NCBI GenBank assembly: GCA_007844125.1
Contig: CM017572.1
Coordinates: 33,944,095-34,008,094 of the forward strand
Source of the DNA: Sinonovacula constricta
Lineage: Eukaryota > Mollusca > Bivalvia > Cardiida > Solecurtidae
DNA: 64,000 nt
Direction: 5' to 3'
Part shown: in pieces, positions 57,073-64,000 of the stretch
How the letters are laid out: each line of letters opens with the position of its first letter
How positions within the stretch are numbered: the first letter of the stretch is position 1
The notes under the pieces: model-generated
The model's input: the letters and a program-made list of their open reading frames with translations, nothing else
Told to the model about the DNA's origin: nothing
Databases searched by the model: none
Position numbers and translations under genes: made by a program

Positions 57073-58945
57073 CAAAGCTTCTAAAGAGAGGGGACGAATC
57101 GAAATTGATCATGTATTCAGTTATGTAAATAACGATTTGATATTGCATAAAAATGACTAGGACCATTTATGTACGCGGAATTGTGTATAAAACTATAACA
57201 AATCAGTTTTTGCAAATAAAATACTGATTTATGTAGTCCACCCCTCCCCATTGGGCAATTATAGAGTGCTCGTAGGTGCAATTTCCAAAAGGTCCCAGGC
57301 AAGAAATGTCAATAATGTTACAGTTAAAGATTTATTATTATTTCATATCATTATAATTTGCAATAAGTATATGTCTCTATTGTCTCTGGTAACTGTTGAA
57401 CCCATAATCTGTGTCTATGCAGGAATCTCTGCGTATATGTAACAATACCGGTTTACCTGTCATTCCATATCCTCAATTGTGCTTGATTCCGAGAGCGGAT
57501 CTAGGACTTAACCCTGAGCGGGAGTGCACTTTCTGCCAATGTTTAAACGGCTTCATTGCATCATTGTGGATTTATTTACACGCCATTGCCATATATTACG
57601 TATAGAAGACATTGAATGACCCTTAGATACCATAAATGATGTATTCGAAGGTTGCTTTGAACACATTTGCTGTTATAGTGCTCCGGGGCAGGCTACCCTG
57701 TAAAAAATAATTTCTGGAATGCCGGATATGTGCTCTGACGCAAATCGGGATCACATACGATAAAATTTCACCAGCCGTTAAAAGTTAATTGATGTTATAT
57801 ATTTATTAGTTCTATCCGTATCCCCCCCCCCCCCCCCCAATCCGATCCTGGATTAGAAATATTGATAAAATTATTAAAAAAAATATTGCACTTTTGTTAT
57901 CCAGTTTGTCAGTTATCTATTCTATGAAAAAATGTGTCACAGAAGATGTATTCATAATTGATTATTGTTATATTGTATTTATTGTTGTTTTTTTAAGAAC
58001 AGAACGTGTTTAAAGCGGCATGGACATTGTTAAACATACAGTGTATGTGTACATGATTCGTACTACATGTTGTTTTTGTTGTTCTTTTTTTTAATATTCC
58101 GTCACTGTCAAGCCAAATGTACAGGTTTAAGATCAATGATTGTTCAGTTTATGCAAGAAGTATAAACATGATAAGTATTCGAGAAAAGGCTATTTAAATG
58201 TATACTAGTTAGATTGGGTTTCCTGTATGTAATTAAGTTTGAAGAAATCTATTAGTGTTTGCTTTGCTTAAACTAATTACAATCAAATCTGATGTTGACT
58301 ATACACAAATAAATGATTCTTTTCTTGAATTACGCCCAAAAGGCTTTTAGCAAATAAGAATAAACATGTTCGGTTGCATACATTTGCTATTAGAATGCCG
58401 CATACCATCGTCGGCAACCACAGTACTTTCTTCCGTTACACTCCGTACATAACGCAGCATAGCGGAGTAATGTAACGCGGATAACCGACGATGGCCGCAT
58501 ACGTGAATCGGGGTCCAATTGCGATACGTTTTCCATAGATATGATGTATGAAGTTTGGGCGAAAACTCAAGAGAAGCGTTATTTATCTGTGATACCAATG
58601 GTTCTTATTTGAATTATTAATTGTTGTTAGGATATAGCCTTAAACTAGTAAATCTTTGAGTTGATTGGTACATCGAATAGACTATAATAATAGCTGTACT
58701 TGTGTATATGTATTCGAATGTAAAACTTGTGTTTGATAGAGATGCCAATATATATTTGTGTTTGTTTAGTTTTCTCTTCTTAAAGTAGCTTATCTTATAT
58801 CTCTATATCTGTATATAGATAATAAACTATTTAATGTATGCTTTAGGTCATTTTGTCAGTGAAAATCCCATAACCTCAAAACCAGAAAAACTATCAGTTA
58901 ACTTTAACTAACCCTAACGATATTTTCCAAACACTAAATACTGCT
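57073..58945 (+). repeat. Dispersed ~2 kb repeat, copy B
   Basis: Collinear with 360-2,775 but lacking the ~350-bp segment. It contains a C16-17 homopolymer near 57,822-57,838 and hosts the 88-bp inverted-repeat element. Confidence 0.7.
58406..58493 (+). mobile_element. 88-bp MITE-like element with 9-bp target duplication
   Basis: Starts CATCGTCGG and ends with its exact complement CCGACGATG. Inner arms CGTTACA/TGTAACG and CTCCG/CGGAG continue the fold. GCCGCATAC flanks both sides (58,397-58,405 and 58,494-58,502), and the paralogous copy A has a single GCCGCATAC at that point (about 2,220-2,228). 9-bp duplications are typical of Mutator-like and some other DNA transposons; family assignment is inference. 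Confidence 0.85.
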
Positions 58946-58949
58946 AGGG

Positions 58950-59478
58950 AAAAAACAGTATTTTAAATATTAATTTAAATAACATTACTAATATAAATGT
59001 CACAACACAATGCAAAGGATAAAACTATAAAAGGCACACTATAATAACAATTTATATAATATCTATTATTTAAATATTTCGAAAATTATCAAATCCCGCG
59101 TTAATAAGAGCGAGATTTACAGGGTCGGGGTAACCACCCCCATGTTTATATGAGTTTGCTTACTTTATAGGTATTTGACATTAATGTAAGTGTTAACTAG
59201 AGAAACTGGTGTTATATTTATTTAATTTTATGTATTTTCCCCCTTGATGGATACAAATATACATACAGGAAAGATATAGTTATAAACACCACTCCAGGAA
59301 AACAAGGCGTAAGGTCAACGCTTCGTTTGTTATTTCTTTTACAAATCTGTATTTTTTATCCATTATGAATCTTTAATCATTTTTCGATGACTATCTTTTT
59401 ACCTTTTTACTTAGATATCGTTTTTTTTTCTTAATTTAACGCGTCAATCAATCATGGGCATGATAGTCGCGTCCAGAT
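58950..59478. other. Unannotated AT-rich stretch
   Basis: No gene or repeat is recognised. Confidence 0.35.
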
Positions 59479-59479
59479 A

Positions 59480-60018
59480 TGTTAGGTGGAGGAAGACATA
59501 AATCTGCGCCATTTTGGCCCCTGGGAGCGGAAAATTGGCAGAGACCTAGGGCCCATGTGGCACAATCTGGCACGAAAAACTGTTTTGGACTAGGACTTCC
59601 GGTTCCGGTCCTAGAGGCCGCCCACGTGTCTACAGGAATGCTATGTTAGGGTCCCACATAGGGCCTAAATCTTCGCCATTTTGGCCCTTTTTTTGGTCCC
59701 CGGGAGCTGAAACTTGGCAAGGACCTCGGGCCCATGTGGCACAACCTGGCACCGAAAACCGTTTCGGCCTAGGACTTCTGGTTCCGGACGTAGAGGCCGC
59801 ACACGCGTCTATAGGAATGCTATGTTAGGATTCCGCATAGGGCCTAAATTTGCGTTATATTTGCCCCCCGGGGAGCTGAAACTTGGCTCGATCCTAGGGC
59901 CCATGTGGCACAACCTGGCACCGAAATCCGTTGCAGCCTAGGCCTTCTGGTTCCGTCCTAGAGGCCGCCCTCGCGTCTATAGGAATGCTATGTTAAGGTT
60001 CCGCATAGGGCCTAAATT
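59480..60018 (+). repeat. ~175-bp GC-rich tandem repeat, three units
   Basis: Units (about 59,480-59,649, 59,650-59,828, 59,829-59,995) share 'gggagctgaaacttggc', 'gggcccatgtggcacaacct', 'aggacttctggttccg' and 'tctataggaatgctatgtta'. A partial fourth start ('ccgcatagggcctaaatttg') abuts minisatellite array 2. The two opposite-phase frames here are not supported as genes. Confidence 0.9.
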
Positions 60019-60019
60019 T

Positions 60020-62825
60020 GCGTCTTGGCAGCAATGCATATGGCATAATAACGTAATTGCAGCAATGAATAGGCATAATAACATCATGGCAGCAATGTAT
60101 ATGGCATAGAAACGTCATGGCAGCAATGTATATGCCATAATGCTGTCATGGCAGCAATGGGTGTTGCATAAAAAATTCATGGCAGTAATGTGTATGGCAT
60201 AATAGCATCATTGCATCAATGAATAGGTCATAACGTCATGACAGCAAAGTGTAGGGCATAATAACATCAAGACAGCAATGTATAGTGCATAATAACGTCA
60301 TGGCAGCAATGTATAGGGCATACTATTTCATTACAGCGATGTTTATGGCGTAAAACGTCATGGTAGCAATGTATTTGGCATAATAACATGACAGCAATGT
60401 AAAGGGCATAATAACGTCATGGCATCAATGTGTATGCCATAATAACGTCAAGACAGCATTGTCTATGGCATAATAACGTCATGGCATCATTGTATAGGGC
60501 ATAATAACGTCATGACAACAATGTACAGGGCATAATAACGTCATGGCAGTAATGTGTATAGCACAATACCGTCATGGCAGCAATGTGTATAGCATAATAA
60601 CGTCATGTCAGCAATGTGTATGTCATAATAATGTCATGGCAGCAATGTATAGGGCATAATAACGTCATGGCAGTAATGTGTATAGCATAATACCGTCATT
60701 GCAGCAATTTGTATGGCATAGCAACGTCATGGCAGCAAGGTGTATGGCATAGCAACGTCATGGCAGCAATGTACGACATAATACGATCATGGCAGCAATG
60801 TAAAGGGGATAATAACGTTATGGAAGCAATGTATAGGGCATAATACCGTCAGGACAGCAATGTATAGGGCATAATACCGTCAGGACAGCAATGTATAGGG
60901 CATAATACCGTCAGGACAGCAATGTATAGGGCATAATACCGTCAGTACAGCAATGTATAGGGCATAATACCGTCAGTACAGCAATGTATAGGGCATAATA
61001 CCGACATGACAGCAATGTATAGGACATAATACCGTCAGTACAGCAATATATAGGACATAATACCGTCAGGACAGCAATGTATAGGGCATAATACCGTCAG
61101 TACAGCAATGTATAGGGCATAATACCGTCAGTACAGCAATGTATAGGGCATAATACCGTCAGTACAGCAATGTATAGGACATAATACCGTCAGGACAGCA
61201 ATGTATAGGGCATAATAACGACATGACAGCAATGTATAGGACATAATACCGTCAGTACAGCAATATATAGGGCATAATACCGTCAGTACAGCAATGTATA
61301 GGGCATAATACCGTCAGGACAGCAATGTATAGGGCATGATACCGTCAGGACAGCAATGTATAGGGCATAATACCGACATGACAGCAATGTATAGGGCATA
61401 ATACCGTCAGTACAGCAATGTTTAGGGCATAATACCGTCAGTACAGCAATGTATAAGGCATAATACCGACATGACAGCAATGTATAGGGCATAATACCGT
61501 CAGGACAGCAATGTATAGGGCATAATACCGCCAGTACAGCAATGTATATGACATAATACCGTCAGTACAGCAATATATAGGACATAATACCGTCAGGACA
61601 GCAATGTATAGGGCATAATAACGACATGACAGCAATGTATAGGACATAATACCGTCAGGACAGCAATGTATAGGACATAATACCGTCAGTACAGCAATAT
61701 ATAGGGCATAATACCGTCAGTACAGCAATGTATAGGGCATAATACCGTCAGTACAGCAATGTATAGGGCATAATACCGTCAGGACAGCAATGTATAGGGC
61801 ATAATACCGTCAGGACAGCAATGTATAGGGCATAATACCGTCAGGACAGCAATGTATAGGACATAATACCGTCAGTACAGCAATGTATAGGACATAATAC
61901 CGTCAGTACAGCAATGTATAGGGCATAATACCGACAGGACAGCAATGTATAGGGCATAATACCGTCAGTACAGCAATATATAGGACATAATACCGTCAGG
62001 ACAGCAATGTATAGGGCATAATAGCGACATGACAGCAATGTATAGGGCATAATACCGTCAGGACAGCAATGTATAAGGCATAATACCGTCAGTACAGCAA
62101 TGTATAGGACATAATACTGTCAGGACAGCAATGTATAGGGCATAATACCGTCAGTACAGCAATGTATAGGGCATAATACCGTCAGGACAGCAATGTATAG
62201 GGCATAATACCGTCAGGACAGCAATGTATAGGGCATAATACCGTCAGGACAGCAATGTATAGGGCATAATAACGACATGACAGCAATGTATAGGGCATAA
62301 TACCGACATGACAGCAATGTATAGGACATAATAACGTCATGACAGCAATGTATGGGGCATAATAACGTCAGGACAGCAATGTATAGGGCATAATAACGTC
62401 ATGACAGCAATGTATAGGGCATAATACCGTCAGGACAGCAATGTATAGGGCATAATAACGTTATGACAGCAATGTATAGGACATAATAACGACATGACAG
62501 CAATGTATAGGGCATAATAACGTAATAACGGTCATGTATAGTACATAATTACGTCATGACAGCAATGTATAGGACATAATAACGTCATGACAGCAATGTA
62601 TTGGACATAATAACATCAGGACAGCAATGTATAGTGCATAATAACGTCATGACAGCAATGTATCGGGCATAATAACGTCATGACAGCAATGTATAGGACA
62701 TAATAACGCCATTACAGCTATGTATAGGACATAATAACGTCATGACAACTATGTATAGGGCATAATAACGTCATGACAGCAATGTATAGGACATTATAAC
62801 TCCATGGCAGGAATGTATAAGGCAT
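60020..62825 (+). repeat. 31-bp minisatellite, array 2
   Basis: About 90 copies of the same 31-bp unit as array 1. The centre (60,830-62,300) is far more homogeneous, dominated by two variants, ACCGTCAGGACA and ACCGTCAGTACA, with interspersed ACCGACATGACA units. The edges are diverged and resemble array 1 (ACGTCATGACA). This fits recent expansion from the middle. Confidence 0.95.
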
Positions 62826-62985
62826 AATAACTGTTAGGGACACCCAGTACACATCTATGAGTAACACCATAAAAATTAAGTAATTAAGGTTGAAGTCTAC
62901 ATTTCAATCACCACTTAACTAGGATAATGACGGTGCTGCTGCTGATGATGATGATTTTTATTTTTTTGTTTTTCAGACAGAGGTG
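62826..62985 (+). repeat. Shared 3' flank of minisatellite array 2
   Basis: Same block as 6,413-6,560: 'ctgttagggacacccagtac', 'gagtaacaccataaaaatta', 'aaggttgaagtct', 'aactaggataatga', then a GAT/GCT run and T-rich tract. Confidence 0.85.
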
Positions 62986-62989
62986 TAGA

Positions 62990-64000
62990 ATCTTGTTCAT
63001 TGTGTTAATGATGCCATGAAGATGGCGAAGCTACAAATGATCAACCTTGTGAAGGACAAAGATTCCGATGATGGTAATAGTTTCTTTGCATAATGTTGGA
63101 ACAAAATAATAGACTACTGGGAACAATGAACACCAGTAAGAATTCTACACAGCCATTTCAAGGCCAATATATGCAATCCCCACCGTACCAAGGTACAAGG
63201 CAATGCAGACCTAGCCAGCTGCCGAACACCCCCTTCAACCATAACTGAGATTTAAACTTACCACCCCCATAGGCCGTCTCTATTATGGAGGACTAACAAG
63301 TATAAAAACAAAACTCGACAATATTGAACGTATAGTTAAATCAGTTGAACATGAAAAAGGCATGGAAAAACAGGGAAATGATTTTAAACATAAGCGTCAA
63401 CGACGTAGAAGGTACAAACTCATTTCTACGTGTTACAATATCTTACCTCTGTTTTGGGAACTCCGGGCATAATTTCTGTATAAATGCATCCTTAATTATA
63501 AGTACAGTTGATTTTATGCACTTCTTCGATTATAAGACTGTGCAAATAGTGGAAAAAACGCTCTGAAAAGTAATTCTTTCCAAATCTATATAAAACACGA
63601 TCGGGTTTTCTGCTGTAAACAGATATCTACGCCAAAGCGGATAATTCGGATTAGGATATACAGTAATCTCAAAAGTCAGGGGTCACGTAGTTTTGTTAGT
63701 TTAAATATAGCTAACTATGCATCGTGACTCAGATAGGAAATATATTACTGTAATGACGAGTGGGGTGCCATGCTTCACTTTTCACACAGATGTAGGACAC
63801 AAAATTACATTTTTAAAATATCAGTGCAAAACAATGTTGTTTGTTTGAGAGAAATGCATGTGTCCAAACTGTATATATTACCTATTAAAGGGTCATTTAA
63901 TCATTTAATTATATTTTTATAAATGAAAAACACTTATCAAAGAAGCCCCAAATAATAAATTGACTCTATTCGGGCAGAAAAGTGGCAGTTTAGTTACCCG
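62990..64000. other. Unannotated right end
   Basis: No gene recognised. 'tttttgtttttcag' just before 62,980 could act as a splice acceptor, but the following sequence soon meets stops. The 73-codon frame at 63,345-63,566 has no known motif. Confidence 0.35.

Overview
The window is eukaryotic genomic DNA, most likely from a bivalve mollusc. It is AT-rich, one gene has spliced exons with GT/AG boundaries, many tRNA-derived SINE heads are present, and one repeat (about 49.88-50.33 kb) resembles a degenerate unit I recall from bivalve genomes. A RING-less B-box gene of the kind greatly expanded in bivalves also fits. I cannot name a species from sequence alone, and I see no bacterial-type operon, rRNA or CRISPR array. 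Long open frames over 7.1-7.5, 17.3-17.9, 19.3-20.3 and 22.5-23.5 kb are by-products of low-complexity DNA, not genes.

Layout. 0.36-2.78 kb is one copy of a dispersed ~2 kb repeat. A second copy lies at 57.07-58.95 kb, and a fragment of it lies at 10.88-11.20 kb. 3.89-6.41 kb and 60.02-62.83 kb are two arrays of the same 31-bp minisatellite, each ending in the same unique flank. 6.4-24.5 kb is a gene-poor stretch. It holds microsatellites (GAAA, CT, GA, GACA), a 53-bp satellite with a 316-bp higher-order period (13.9-15.99 kb), a CACACCCA-type minisatellite (22.39-23.40 kb), two oppositely oriented SINE-like units joined to those arrays, and a 1.65-kb-spaced direct duplication (16.73 and 18.38 kb).

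24.8-30.6 kb is a decayed non-LTR retrotransposon. It has ORF1 with three CCHC knuckles, and ORF2 with a mostly deleted endonuclease, an RT with a damaged active site, and an RNase H. Abutting it at 30,587-38,926 is a young Ty3/gypsy LTR retrotransposon on the minus strand: 891-bp LTRs with three differences, an intact gag, and a pol complete except for one amber codon. A 16-bp perfect hairpin lies just beyond it.

41.2-42.56 kb is a degenerate ~200-bp repeat. 43.0-45.1 kb carries two diverged copies of a non-coding block upstream of the only convincing host gene. That gene (coding exons 45,643-45,950, 47,256-48,132 and 55,636-56,214) encodes a 587-residue TRIM-like protein with two B-boxes, a coiled coil and a C-terminal beta-propeller. 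Its introns carry SINEs, tandem repeats, a TA microsatellite and a strong G-quadruplex candidate. An 88-bp inverted-repeat element with a 9-bp target duplication sits in the second copy of the 2-kb repeat (58,406-58,493), and the other copy supplies the empty site.

The most unusual material is in the repeats: the paired minisatellite arrays with shared flank, SINE-minisatellite composites, higher-order satellite periodicity, a tRNA-like promoter inside an LTR, and the 88-bp element with its empty site.
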